Of a DNA stretch of 64,000 bases, positions 44,454-56,534 are shown one piece after another. This DNA comes from Haliotis asinina. Taxonomy: Eukaryota; Mollusca; Gastropoda; Lepetellida; Haliotidae. The notes beneath the pieces are model-generated. The model worked only from the letters and a program-made list of their open reading frames with translations, was not told the DNA's origin and searched no databases. The translations under genes were made by a program, and so were the position numbers. Within the stretch, counting starts at the first letter, position 1; every line of letters begins with the position of its first letter. Where the stretch lies: NCBI RefSeq assembly GCF_037392515.1, contig NC_090291.1, positions 40,903,501 to 40,967,500 of the forward strand, written 5' to 3'.

Positions 44454-44624
44454 GGCGGGGTCCTCTGCCGCTGCGTCTGCTGTTGCTGTTGCTGGTGGTG
44501 GTGGTGGTGGTGATGGTGGTGGTGGAGCTCCGTCCTCTATTGGATGAACAGATGTAAGTGTTGGTTTGGTGATTTCCCCTGAATCACTGCAATGACAAAT
44601 TTCCCATAATTCCACATCTACCAC
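44454..44624 (-). other. Open in-frame extension upstream of the TG-2 ATG (5' UTR or longer N-terminus)
   Basis: The exon 1 frame continues upstream without a stop for 57 codons to another ATG at 44624. It contains a proline-rich run (APPPPSPPPPPPATATADAA) encoded by CCA repeats. Two AG acceptor-like sites lie inside (ending CATTGCAG and CCAATAG), so part of it may be intron. I favour the internal ATG at 44453 because of its CCCGCC context and its match in position to TG-1. Confidence 0.4.
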
Positions 44625-45609
44625 GTGTCATGCACTTAGTATCATATATTGAGTGTCTGCTCATGAACACGAGTTCACCAGGCTGTTGAAAATGAAACAG
44701 ATACTGAAACTGGCTTGCTATCGTCGAGGACAGACAATACGTTCACGAAATAAACGATTTACTCTAAACCGGTGAACATACACATATTTATTCAGGATTG
44801 ACATCTCATTTGTTCCTAGAGTGAGTGAGTAGGTCAAAGATTTGACCGATTTATCGATTCTTTTTTTTTTTGCAAGAGAAGCACACAGAGGACAGAAAGT
44901 TCGCACCCATAGTGTCTAAATGAAGAAGTCCGCATAATGAGAAACACCCTGGGTTTTCCTCTCACGGTATGAATTCCCCTACGTATGCGGGGAATCGAAC
45001 CAGGACCGCTGTGTTACCTATACGCATCATAATCAATCAGTTGATTCGGCTACCGTTGCTGTTTGCATATGATGGTGTTACTACTCAATACACAATAAAT
45101 AGATATGTAGTCAGTAATGTCTGTAGCTGCTCCGTTGCGAGGAATGATTTACTAAGCGTACAGTCAAAACAAATACTACAAAACCAATGACCGAGTGTAT
45201 CGACAACAGCTGTGGTAAGGATGCCAACAGCATTTCATTTGACCTACATGTCCTCTATGAACGCATTGTGACGAGCCATGCAGTGCAGTTGACACTTTGT
45301 GACGAAGTCTATTTCTTCATTTTACACCAAATATCATGGATTTCCTGAACCAGAACCTTTGACATGATGGCCCGTGTAACATGCAGTTTGTGCTGCTGTT
45401 GTTTGTTGCTGCAACGCGTTCACCTGGCACAAAGGCACGTCTACATTCCTGAAATAGGTCAAAGTCGTACTGCGTAACGCGAGGTCGGAGTAGGTATGCA
45501 TCTGTTGTGCTAATACTGTCTGTCTTGCACGCCCCATCAGACATAGTTTAAACGAGCTAGGTTCAAGAAACCACCGAGTGATCATCGCTTTCCTTGACTG
45601 GCCATGACT
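44625..45609. other. Upstream flank of TG-2, no gene
   Basis: Likely contains the TG-2 promoter; no core element is convincing. A GGGGAATCGAACCAGGAC fragment near 44991 may be a SINE B-box remnant. Confidence 0.4.
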
Positions 45610-45980
45610 TGACTTGACAATATAAGGCTGCTTTGACTTGACAATATAAGTGAGTGAATGAGTTTAGTTTTACGCCGCACTCAGGATTGTTCCAGCCATA
45701 TGGCGGCGGTCCGTAAAGATTCGAGTCTGGACGGGACAATTTAGTGATCAACAACGTGAGCATCGATCTGCGCAGTTGGGAACCGATGACATGTGTCAAC
45801 CAAGTCAGCGAGCCTGACCACCCGATCCGGTTAGTCGCCTCTTACGACAAGCATAGTCGCTTTTTATGGCAAGCATGGGTTGCTGAAGGCTTATTCTACC
45901 CCGGGACCTTCACTGGCCTTGACAATATAAGGCTGCTTTGACTTGACAATATAAGGCTGCTTTGACTTGACAATACAAGG
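45610..45980. repeat. 24-bp tandem repeat split by a SINE
   Basis: The unit GGCTGCTTTGACTTGACAAT plus ATAA occurs on both sides of the family B insertion at 45651-45917: about two copies to the left and three to the right. Confidence 0.85.
45651..45917 (-). mobile_element. SINE-like family B, full-length with target duplication
   Basis: 267 bp, exactly the length of the 7644-7910 copy and in the opposite orientation. It is flanked by the perfect 14-bp repeat CTTGACAATATAAG at 45637-45650 and 45918-45931. Part of that repeat belongs to the pre-existing 24-bp unit, so the duplication is supported but cannot be sized exactly. Confidence 0.9.
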
Positions 45981-46279
45981 CAATAATGTTACACATGGAT
46001 ATGGTATAGGCATATACAGCATGCCGTACAGGCTAATATTCACCTAGCTACATTGTTTCCGAAAAAAAGGTCATTTCCATAAACAATGAATGTTTTCCTG
46101 ACATAGTTTTGTATTGTGGTAGGTATGGCACACCAGGCAGAAATCCTGTTACCACATGTCTGTACGATGGCCACGCCCTGGCAATCTTGACCTATAATGC
46201 AACGTAATGATAAAGTGACTTTAAACACTATTTTTTGACTGAAAATGTTTTCTAAGAAATGAAGTTATCCAATATCGTA

Positions 46280-46299
46280 TCTTTACAGACAGACAAACA

Positions 46300-46381
<82 letters not shown>

Positions 46382-46501
46382 TGGATGGATGGATAGATAG
46401 ATAGACAGATGGATAAACATAGAGACATAGACTTCGTCCCTCAATTATTGTCAGTGAATGAATAAATGACAGATAGAGTCATGAATACGTAGATATTTAG
46501 A

Positions 46502-46564
<63 letters not shown>

Positions 46565-46565
46565 C
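46280..46565. repeat. (CAGG)n, (CAGA)n and (AAAT)n tetranucleotide repeats
   Basis: CAGA, CAGG (about 12 units), CAGA and GATG/GATA at 46284-46410. A separate AAAT run of about 15 units lies at 46501-46563. Confidence 0.95.
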
Positions 46566-46619
46566 ACAGATGAAATGACAACCTGGTTGAATCTGAGTTG
46601 TGCATGCACTGATAGCTGA

Positions 46620-47475
46620 TACTAGTACAGATGCGGGAAGTAACTCAGTCCCGGAAATGCCAGTTTCCCTTACAAGGCCACCCGTAGAGCCCCTCATAAA
46701 TATAATGAAACACTTGCTGAGTTATCACCTCCACATTTATGGGCTTCGTTGCCAGATAATGTACACACCATATGTTTACCAAGTATGTTTTATTAACTAT
46801 ATCATTTGTCGCTGACATAGCATATATGAACAAAATGTTGTGCTTGCATGTCTTGTGATGGACACTGGGTTGGGGTTAGGGTGCGACAGTTTGGTTAGGT
46901 GGCATATGACAATGTGGCTAGTTACAAGTGTTTTAATCGTATTTTTTACCCCTGCAGCAGAACAAAAGCCTTAACAAACCAACACGTTGGTTAAGAACAA
47001 TGGAGACTTAACCTTCCATATATGTATGCATCCGAAATACATATCCAATTACTAGCACATCCCTATACCTCCAAGGCATGCGTATGATTGTCCACGTGAA
47101 ATATACACTCAATTACAAAGCGGTACCAGCCACCATTCCATATCTGTATCAACCCGGAATCCATACCCGGGTACATCCCTATACCTCCCAGCCACCGGAA
47201 TTACACACCAAATTACAAAGCAGTAACACCCAGCATACCATAACTGAAATTCGTATGTTGATCCTGGTACAGATAAGGGAAGTAACTCCACAATGCGAAA
47301 AAGAGTTCTTTCTACAAGGCCAACCTTAGATTCCCTTATCCTTATAACTATGGATTGAAACACTTGCTGAGATATCGCATAGACTCCGTTGCAAGAAAAC
47401 GTATACATCATAGGTTTGCCAGGTGTTTTATTAACTCTATGATTTGTCACTGAAATACTATATATTGACTTACTA
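46620..47475. repeat. Pair of direct block duplications
   Basis: A block around 46625-46835 (GGGAAGTAACTC, ACAAGGCCACCC, GAAACACTTGCTGAGTTATC, TGTTTTATTAACTATAT) recurs at about 47277-47475 (GGGAAGTAACTC, ACAAGGCCAACC, GAAACACTTGCTGAGATATC, TGTTTTATTAACTCTAT). Between them a second block (from about 46855) is shared with 50985-51430. No coding content. Confidence 0.8.
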
Positions 47476-49029
47476 TTACTGTGCACTTTGTCATGGGTTT
47501 AATAACTACAAACATGAGCAATTACGATGAAACCTGTCACAATGCGAGCTCTTGTCATGGCTAGATAAAGACAAGAATGAAATGTATTCGGTTTGCTTAA
47601 ACGAGTGAGTGGGTTAGTTAGTATTTTGCGTCACATCGGCAATTTTGCAGCCACATATTGACGAGAAACATTTGGTTTAAGATCAGTCTCAAAGGTCAAT
47701 ACAACATTAGCAACCTATAACAACTGGAATCTAAAAGCTAACCAGTTCAACTGATTGCTTAATAGAGGAACAGAAGCTCTGTAGCAAATCGCCACCTCAG
47801 CGAAATTATCATGAATATGAACATTCACATCAACTCTTACTGAAAACTCGATACCTTTTATCAGCATTGCTCTTTTGAAGTTGGATTATTATTATTCCAT
47901 TATTATATATTGTAATGTATTCTGGCGTTCATATAAGCGGCTTGGTTTATTTGGTTACACAGGTTGAAGTTTAGTGAAACAACCAATATGAGTAAATCTT
48001 ATTAAAATATCCTTTAACCACCCTTAGTTACCACGAAAGCATCATATACTTTTACGGTCATGATGATTAAACCTCACCTGCGACTAAACAAGTTCCCCAT
48101 CCTTGTGTGCTCGTTAATCCCACGTACAGTATCTGTATGACCACACAGTGTCCACTCTGACGTATAAGTGATGTCTCAATATCCGGGTCCTCTATCCTCA
48201 ACCTAATCCTGTCTTCAAGAGACTGGCCAAACGTGCGTTCCTGCCGGTCTAGACTGCTGGGTGTGGATACTTATATCCTGACAGCCTGTTGTTCTAGCTG
48301 ACTACCAATCTGGGCACTGATGCTGCTAGTGCGACAGCTTGTTTTAACCATATGTTGAATTCATTGTTACCCATGACAGTTAATGTTAGCTATTGCAGTC
48401 ACGGTGTATGGTTGTGTTCATCCAACCGCTACATAGCACGAACAGAAAACACAGGGTGCTTTCTTATGAAAAAGGATCTGTTCGTGTAGACACTATGGGT
48501 GAATTGTCATACGTTTGTCCGATATTCAGCTAATTCTGTGGGGTTTTTTTCTGCCTCTATAACCCCAACCTTCAAAGTTAGACTGGTTTTATTTCCAGTC
48601 AAGATGGAAAGCCAACATCGATGTAGATACACATGATGTGTGTTTCATGAAGAACTATATTTTAGAACTAAAATATTTTAGAGTGCATGTTTAATGGAAG
48701 TATCCCTGGGTGTACGTTTATGTATACACGTTAGCATCACTCAAACACACACACGTACTCACGTATACGTACGCACGCACGCACGCATGCACACTCGCAC
48801 ACACACATACACACACACATACAAGCTGCAATGTTCCGGTCTGTTGGTGCATTATCATTCTACATGTACAGACGTAGACATCTGTGAGTATGTTTAAGGG
48901 TATCTTTAAGCTAGTTCTCACAGTGTCGGGTTTGTGCAGTTGCCATGATACCACAGCAAGGGTTAACGTCATGATGTGCGCTCTGAAAGCAATTTTCATG
49001 AAATAGTGTGCTTGATGAGTCATCACTAA
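47476..49029. other. Intergenic, no gene
   Basis: A short CA/CGCA-rich run lies at about 48745-48822. A GAGTGAGTGGG fragment near 47604 may be a SINE tail. Nothing else was recognised. Confidence 0.45.
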
Positions 49030-50570
49030 TGTTATAACGTACACAACGACATGGTGTATACAGCGACCCTTAACTAATGCCATGATGTATCTGGCGACCC
49101 TTAACTTATGACATGATGTATATGGTGACCCCTATAATTAACTTATGACATGATGTATACAGCGACCCTTAGCTTATGACATGGTGTATACAGCGACACT
49201 TAACTTATGACATGGTGTATACAGCGACCTGTTCACATGTTGTATACGGTGTGCCTTATCTAACGACATGGAATATATTGTGACCTTTGACTCGTGACAT
49301 GATGTATACTTGGACCTCGTTGTATCGCGGCATTCATGGTATCGCGGCAAATCGGTATTTCCGGTTTGGCGCGCTAGACATGGCTCTGAGAGATGATTTT
49401 ATATGTAAATCGACAGCCTAACGTCAGTGGTTTGTTTACTTTTTTGAAACAGACGGCATGTATCGAATCTCCGTAAGCATTATCCAGCAGAATTATTAAC
49501 ATTAAAATCTGGACTCTGTCTGACCCCCTTCCATGAAACACCTGCTATAACATTTACGTTTCACAAATGACCCTTCCCACTCCATCGAAACTAAGTCGCC
49601 TGCATATCCTTGTTGCCAAAAATATTGCGGAAGTGATGTCATGAGCTATATTTATCTCCTGCGGCATGAATTTTTTTGTTTACCGCGATACGATGGAGTT
49701 CTCTCCTTTGGTAAATATTAATAGGGTCCGTTCGTCTAATGGCTTTAGCTGAAATACTATCAAAGTTAAAATAGAAGTTTTTTTCACAAAATGTCATGTT
49801 AATCGGATTTCTCAATAAAATAGGCCTCATAAGTTAAGAATTTTATTTCTGATTACGGATATGTCAAGTACCGCGGTACAACGAGGTCGCCGTCTTTGAG
49901 TCTTTACTTCTGACATGGTGTGCATTTGAGCCTTAGCTCGTGACACGACAAATTCGGTGAGCCTTAACTTTTGACATAGTGTATGTGTTGAGTCTTAACC
50001 ATGACACGGTACATATATATTGAGCCTTAACTTATGCCGTGGTGTACACATCTAACCGTGATCATGATAATGTGTACACACTGAGCCATATCTCATGACG
50101 TAGGATATATGATGAGCCTTAGCTTATGACACGGGGTATATGGTGAGCCGTATCTCATGACGTAGGATATATGGTGAGCCTTAGCTTATGATATGGTGTA
50201 GATGGTGAGCCGTATCTCATGACGTAGGATATATGGTGAGCCTTAGCTTATGACATGGTGTATATGGTGAGCCGTATCTCATGACGTAGGATATATGGTG
50301 AGCCTTAGCTTATGACACGGTGTACACGGTGAGCCGTATCTCATGGGGTGGGATATATAACGAACCTTCGCTTACATGTTGTCTAAGGTAAAACGTTATT
50401 CATGACATGGAATGCGGGGTGAAACTCGACTTATACCACGGTAAATGAACAGCCTTTACTGATGACATTGTGTATACAATGAGCCTTTACTCATAACATT
50501 GTGTGTATGTTAAGTTTTAAATCATGATATGACGAGTTTCAACTTATACCCGGGTATACATGGTCAGCCT
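49030..50570. repeat. 31-bp tandem array with 62-bp higher-order unit, split by a MITE
   Basis: The first block (49030-49315) has GACATGATGTATACAGCGAC plus CCTTAACTTAT units. After the insertion (49888-50570) two 31-bp monomer types alternate: AGCCTTAGCTTATGACATGG... and AGCCGTATCTCATGACGTAG.... This gives a 62-bp dimer, clearest at 50090-50345. Confidence 0.85.
49316..49887. mobile_element. MITE, about 570 bp, with inverted ends
   Basis: The left end GACCTCGTTGTATCGCGG is the reverse complement, with one mismatch, of the right end CCGCGGTACAACGAGGTC. A sub-terminal TATCGCGG / CCGCGATA motif is repeated inside. The interior is AT-rich without a long frame. It interrupts the 31-bp array, so it inserted after the array formed. 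The target duplication is not resolved; the family could be pogo/Tigger-like, which is uncertain. Confidence 0.8.
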
Positions 50571-50984
50571 GTACTAAATGTGTTCACAGTGCTCCAATAT
50601 TATATACGAAAGATTTTGCTCACGATACACAAGAATATCAATGCAGACATTACACAAATCGAATGAAAAGCAACAACGTGTCCTCAAGCACCGTGCCTCT
50701 GTAAGCTGTAGGAATCTATATGTCAGGTGTAATCTTCATGAGGTCGTACAAATAGCTTACACTTGTTATCACGACGAGCTATAGAGAGAGCTTGTTGGCA
50801 CTCGAGAAAAGGCTGATATTTGACTACCCTTTTCAAACAATACGGAATGTTAGTTGGCCATAACCCGTTTTGACAGGTGGATATTGGAGACATTACATGA
50901 ATCAGTTCTGTTAGGGTTATGGACGATTGTCGCATTATACTAGTATTTTATACAGTTTGTACAGATTTGACCTCGGGAGCTCGT

Positions 50985-51430
50985 ATGTGTTGTCATGGAC
51001 GCTGAGTTTAGGGTGTGACGAGTTGGTTGGGTGAATATAACAAAGCGGAGAGGTGTTTTTTCATCGACTTGTTATCACTGCAGCAGAGCAACAGCCCAAA
51101 CAAACCAACACATTGGTTAAGAATAATGGAGAATTAGCCTCCTATATATGCATCCACCCGAAATCCATGTCAAACCACATCCCTGTGCGACCCAGCCATC
51201 CGAATGCGTGTCCTCGATGAATACACACCCAATTGTCTGTGTCCACTCGGAAACATACTTGCTTACAATCACATACCCCCCAGAGGTAATATATAATGCA
51301 CCTCCTAATTGCAACCAGAACCGCCCAACATTCCATATCTGTATCCACCCGGAATCCATATCCAGTTACAACCCTATACCTCCCAGCCACCCGCATGTGT
51401 GCCTACCGGAAAAACACATCTAATTTCCCA
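50985..51430. repeat. Second copy of the 46.9-kb block
   Basis: Shared landmarks with 46855-47215: ATGGACGCTGAG / ATGGACACTGGG, TTAGGGTG, CTGCAGCAGA, AACCAACACATTGGTTAAGAA and CATCCCTGTGCGACCCAGCC-like text. Copies are in the same orientation and about 4 kb apart. Confidence 0.8.
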
Positions 51431-52239
51431 AGTATGACCCTGCATCCCCAAACCAGCCATATCTGTATAAACCCAAAATACGTATCCCAATCCTAACCTA
51501 TACGACCCGTCTCTAAACCCCTCCGCCAGACCAAAAGACGTTAAACATTAGACTAAGTACTTGTTGCTCCCTGGCCGGCACTTGGCAGCACTGACCGGTC
51601 GGCTTGGAGTCAGTGTCTGAGTGGGGTATTCATGCTTAACTGCGGCATGGTATCTCACTTAGCTAGCCCTATAAGACCAGCTTAAGTCTGGGTTAGTACA
51701 ATCAGCCACACAAACACACATGCACACACACACAAACACACAAAGACACATGCACGCTATCATATGAGGTAAATATTCTTATACGTACGAGGTCAAACCT
51801 CATTTCACCAGACCTCACCATTGAACCAACCCGAAAACAAATACCCATCTATTCCAGCAAACAAACCTCCAATCATTAAAATACATTTCAACCACACTTA
51901 CCTGTTTTGACCCACTGATGCCAGACACTCGGGGCCTCGCTCGCTAACGTCTCTACCGTTCTATCATGTACCCAAACACACCAACCATTTACTCAGGCTA
52001 AGTCCACTTCATAACCCCGACTCTGTACAAGCAACATTGTTCAGTGCAACTAAGCATGTATCTAATTATGCCTTGATATGTAACCCACATACCTAAGTTG
52101 TAATTCTGTTTGCTCCGATGACCCCGTACAGGGAGAGCACTTCGATTGGAATGATGTGTGACAGTCGACCAAACCAGTCATGCATGCATGCAATACAAAT
52201 AGTGCTTGAGGTTGCTACTGGCAGCGGTCTCATCCACAC
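51431..52239. other. Intergenic, no gene
   Basis: Only a short CA-rich run near 51710-51750; otherwise unique-looking. Confidence 0.45.
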
Positions 52240-52860
52240 GTTTGTCTCAGTCATTGTCATTACAACAATCTGACGCAGGTTTGGTCTCAACTATTGCCAT
52301 TACAACAGTCTGATCAAGGCTTTCTCTCCACCATTGTCATTACAACAGTCTGATCCGTGCTTTGTCTCAACCATTGTCATTACAGCAAATACGCGCAGTG
52401 GCTCAGAATCATAGGCGTTATGACAGCCCTGAGACGAATTGTCTCAGACGTACTATCATAATAGCTTGGCGCACTTATTGTCTCAACCATTACCGTTATA
52501 ACATGATGATCAACGTATAGTCACAACCATTGTCGTTATAACATGATGAGCCACGCTTACTCTCAACCATTGTCGTTATAACATGATGATCAACGTAATG
52601 TCTCAACCATTGTCGTTATAACATGATGATCAACCTATTGTCTCAACCATTGTCGTTATAACATGATGTTCAACGTATTGTCTCAACCATTGTCGTTATA
52701 ACATGATGTTCAACCTATTGTCTCAAGCATTGCCTTTATAAGTTGATAATAAACGTGTTCTCTCAACCATTGTCGTTATAGCATGATGATCAACAATTGT
52801 CTCATTTGTAGCCGGCTGACCCACGCTTTGTCCCAAGCACTGTTACTGCAGGGGTTTGAT
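52240..52860. repeat. 40-bp tandem array
   Basis: The unit TCTCAACCATTGTCGTTATA plus ACATGATGATCAACGTATTG is repeated about fifteen times. The central copies (52500-52700) are nearly identical and the outer ones diverged. No unique spacers separate units, so it is not a CRISPR-like array. Confidence 0.92.
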
Positions 52861-53410
52861 CAACTCGCTTACACAACTGACCTTAAATAACACCCATATC
52901 CCTATTGTGGTCTGCGAAATGTAATCACTGCAGGCGTACCCTCCTCATGAAGAAGAAACCACCAATCACCCCCAGACACGCAAGTTACTATGTAACAACT
53001 GGTAACGCCCCCATTTGTTTGTTGTGCTTGTTTGACCTTGTTTGAGTCTGGTGGTCCAGTTTGACGATTTTCCGGACAATAAACCAGCACGTCAGAACTT
53101 GGAGTGTTTACTGACAACAATATCCTAACAGCGTAGTTGAAGGTGTTTAATGCTGCTGTGTGTTGTTCGAGTGTGATGTACTATAAGCCGTTCCACAAAG
53201 GGTCTCGTAACACTGCTACTGTTGTAAGTGTATGGTCAACTATGGGTTTTATGAAAGGCACGGTCGGTGAATGATATCAGAATAGGACTGTAATATCAAC
53301 GACCATGGTTCAAACAGTTACATATTGAAGGTAACTCATGGTTGTTTTGTGTGTAAACTGCGGGGTAACTAAAAACGGAATAAAAATTAACTCACGCCCA
53401 TTCATTCTTT
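52861..53410. other. Intergenic, nothing recognised
   Basis: Short frames only; no repeat or exon signal. Confidence 0.45.
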
Positions 53411-53562
53411 GAACTGGATGAGTAGGGCTTTAGCAATACTCCACTGATATCAATGGGAGACGCCAGAAATGGGCTCGACATATTGCATCCATGATGGGAG
53501 TCGAACCCACGTCTTCGACGTGAAGAGCGAACGCATTAATCACTAGGCTACCCCAAGAGCTA
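53411..53562 (-). mobile_element. SINE family A copy
   Basis: GGGCTTTAGCAATACTCCA, GACGCCAGAAATGGGCTCGA, GGGAGTCGAACCCACG (B-box complement) and AATCACTAGGCTACCCCA (A-box complement). The tail is lost. Confidence 0.85.
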
Positions 53563-53644
53563 TCGCTTATTTGGTGTGAGGCGGTCTTCATTACCAAGAT
53601 CCAGATAATCCGAAAAATGTTGTCATTCTCTCTTCAGAGATATA

Positions 53645-54165
53645 GTTAGTTCGGTAGGTAGGTAGGTAGGTTAGTGGGTAAGTAGATAGGTATTCAAGTA
53701 ATATAAGTAATTAAGTAGGCTGGTAGGTAGGTAAGTTGGTAGTTAGGTATGTAGGTTGGTAGATAGGTAGGGCAGTAGGTGCTTAGGTAAGTAGATATGT
53801 AGGTAGGTTAGTTGGTAAGTAAGTATGTATGTAAGTAAGTATGTTGGTTCTGGGTAGCTAGGCAAGTACTTCATTATGCAAATTGGTAGGTAAGTAGGTT
53901 TGTAATATAGGCTGGTACGTTTATAAGTAGGTAGGTTGTAGGTAAGTAAATGATTAGGTAGGTTGGTAGGTATGTAGGTCGACTGGTAGGTGAGTAGGTG
54001 GGTAGTCGAGAAGGTGGGTAAGTAGGTTAGGTAGGTAAGTAGGCAGGTAGGTTGGTTGGAAGATTGGTAGGTAGGTAGGTAGGTACTAGTTTGGTAGGAC
54101 AGTAGGTGGGCAGGTAGGTATGTCGGTTGATATCAACGTATGTGGGTGTGAGTAGGGTAGGTAGT
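53645..54165. repeat. Degenerate (TAGG)n array
   Basis: About 520 bp of TAGG/TAAG/TGGT tetramers such as GGTAGGTAGGTAGGTTAG, frequently interrupted. Confidence 0.92.
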
Positions 54166-55610
54166 TATGGGGGTCATCAGAACAACCGTCAGCATAAAAC
54201 ATGTGAACATAAAAAGAACCCCAAAACAGTCAATAAACCAAGTGCTATTCATGCATGGCAGTAAATGCATATTTAGTAACATGGATGGCAATCATACCAG
54301 TTACATAGATAATTACTCATCTAATAGCAAATACCGCTGTTTCATCTCAACAGGCAATGTGTTAAGCTTGGCGATTGTCTTTCCATTACGATCGATGACT
54401 ACCGTATACAAACACTGTCGCAGAGTTATGAAACAAACCTTTATTACCTTCATGTCTGTGAAGCTGATGACTGTGCACAGAGCTTTCAAACTTTCGTACG
54501 GTGCTACTTTTACATTTACAAACGATGAATAGAAATACAGAAATGAATACATCAGCCTAATCACAACTGTTTGAAATATTCAGATCCACATTGCACTGGA
54601 ACTGAAGTCTTGAGCTGCATCCTATAACGGTAAAATCGATAATGTTACCTGGAATTCCGTGGTCAGCAGGTTGTGCGGCACCTGTTTTCACCCGTCGCAC
54701 CTGTGTAACAGGACATTAAGTAAGTTCAGTTCAGGACGCTATATGGCCAGTGTTCAACATTGAGCAGTCCTGTCATGTAAACAGTAAACACTCTCGTCGT
54801 CTCCACGTCCATTATGAAAGGTTCTTTCTGATTGGGTACTCTTAACATATAACGCCATCGACAGCAGTGTGTCGAGAAAGAATAAAGAAGCTGTATTGTG
54901 ATATCTGCTCTGCTCGATGTCACAGGTAATCGATCAATATGTGTGTTCAAGCACAGCGCCGGGTCTTTATAGGGTATTCGCGTGATGTGTAATTCGTAGA
55001 AGGACGTCACTTATCAGGTACAGCATTAGAGGAATAATGTAATAGAGTCTCTCGTGAGTTGAGAACGGGGAGAGAGCGAGCCATCATGAACAGTAAGAAT
55101 GGGGTGGATTTTGGAATGATGGGTGGTTGGACGGGTGGTCTGTAGGGGGAGACTCGGTAGTACTCCCAGCTCAGTGAGGCGGGATCAGTTTGTACGTGCA
55201 ACGACCTGTCCACGAATGACACTCTGTGTGTGTCTGTTGGAGATTACACAGATGGTCGAGTTCAAAACTTCCTGCTGACCAGGATATTACCACGATAGAC
55301 AGTCAAGGGCATTTTGTCACAGGATTGGATAAACATAGTGCAAGCGAATAGCTGTCTCACTCTGAGTTGTGGGTTCGAGTGATGGAGTGGGATTCGTAGG
55401 GTGGTCCCGTCCCTGGAGCATTAATCCTATGAATCTTGGTTCGTACCACGGCCATGTTTGTGGACTGACAGCACAATACCAATCAATACCTCTTAGTTTA
55501 GCCAGAATGAAGTACCTTTGAGATCGGTATCCATCCACTTCACTGCCCACGGAAATGATAAGTTTGTCCACCTTGACATAACTATACTGTTCACAGGCGT
55601 GTTCAGGGCT
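54166..55610. other. Intergenic, no gene recognised
   Basis: A 121-codon plus-strand frame (54167-54532) has no recognisable motif, and opposite-strand frames of similar length exist, so it is not called. Confidence 0.4.
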
Positions 55611-55611
55611 G

Positions 55612-55763
55612 TGGGGTAGCCTAATGGTTAAAGAGTTTGCTCGTCACGCTGAAGACCTGGGTTTGAGTCCCCACATTGGTACAATGTCCATTTCTGCTGT
55701 CCCCTGTAATGATATTGCTGGAATATTGCTATACGCGACGTACCACCATAACCACTTACTCAC
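55612..55763 (+). mobile_element. SINE family A copy
   Basis: GTGGGGTAGCCTAATGGTTA (A box), GGGTTTGAGTCCCCACA (B box), ATTTCTGCTGTCCCC, GATATTGCTGGAATATTGCT and an ACTTACTCAC tail. Flanks TCAGGGCTG (55603-55611) and TCAGAGCTG (55764-55772) may be the target duplication. Confidence 0.88.
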
Positions 55764-56534
55764 TCAGAGCTGCATTCAAGGAAATTTAGTAATGCACTGG
55801 ATCAGTGCCATTTTTATATAATAAATGCTGTCGGTGTAGAAAAATACAGTGTACATAGTGACGAACATACAGAGTTCTAACTATTAGTCACACATCATAA
55901 GTCCTAAAGAAGACAATGCAGAATAATTAGTTTTAAGTTAACATTCTCCAAGTCGGGAGGTGAAACTGCCCTGCGAAGAAAATGTTTTCTTATACCGAAT
56001 AAGTTTCGACACACAAAGTACATGTTTCCTAACGCCAATCGATGTAGCTTTGATGACGAACTGGGAGCATTCAGGCAGTCAGTAAACTATGTTTGCACTG
56101 AAGTTATTGAAGATGGGTATTTATTGACAATTTTGAAAATCAATACTTCAATTGTTTTCATAGTTCTTTTGATGGACTGTTCAATTTATATACTGTCTTG
56201 ATATATATCGTGTATCGATCTGCCCTGTCTGATAACGCTGTTCTGCTTTTAGGTTAAAGTATCTGTCAGTGACTGCTTGAATGAATGTTGTTTTAAGCCG
56301 CCCAAACTGACACAGTAGACAATGTATATCACTAACAGGCTTAAACCAAACTGGCGGATGCACTGGGTCTATGGAACGTGTTGTAGACACTAGTAGAAAT
56401 GCGTATTACGAACTTCTGTTATAACGAACTAAAAGTGGTTGGTGAGACCGTGTTAACCGTAGTGTACTGTGTAGTACCAGGCCGGCAAAAGAAAGTAAAC
56501 TCGCATGTGTTGGTGACTCACAGAGCAGCAAGCA

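Noticed and set aside
47600-47695. Possible SINE tail
   Set aside because: Only GAGTGAGTGGG and a vague TTTTGCGTCACATCGGCAATTT similarity remain, too little for a feature.
52240-52860. Possible CRISPR-like array
   Set aside because: Units are contiguous 40-bp repeats without unique spacers, and the DNA is clearly metazoan.
54167-54532. A 121-codon plus-strand frame as a small gene
   Set aside because: No motif, signal or splice support, and a comparable frame exists on the opposite strand.
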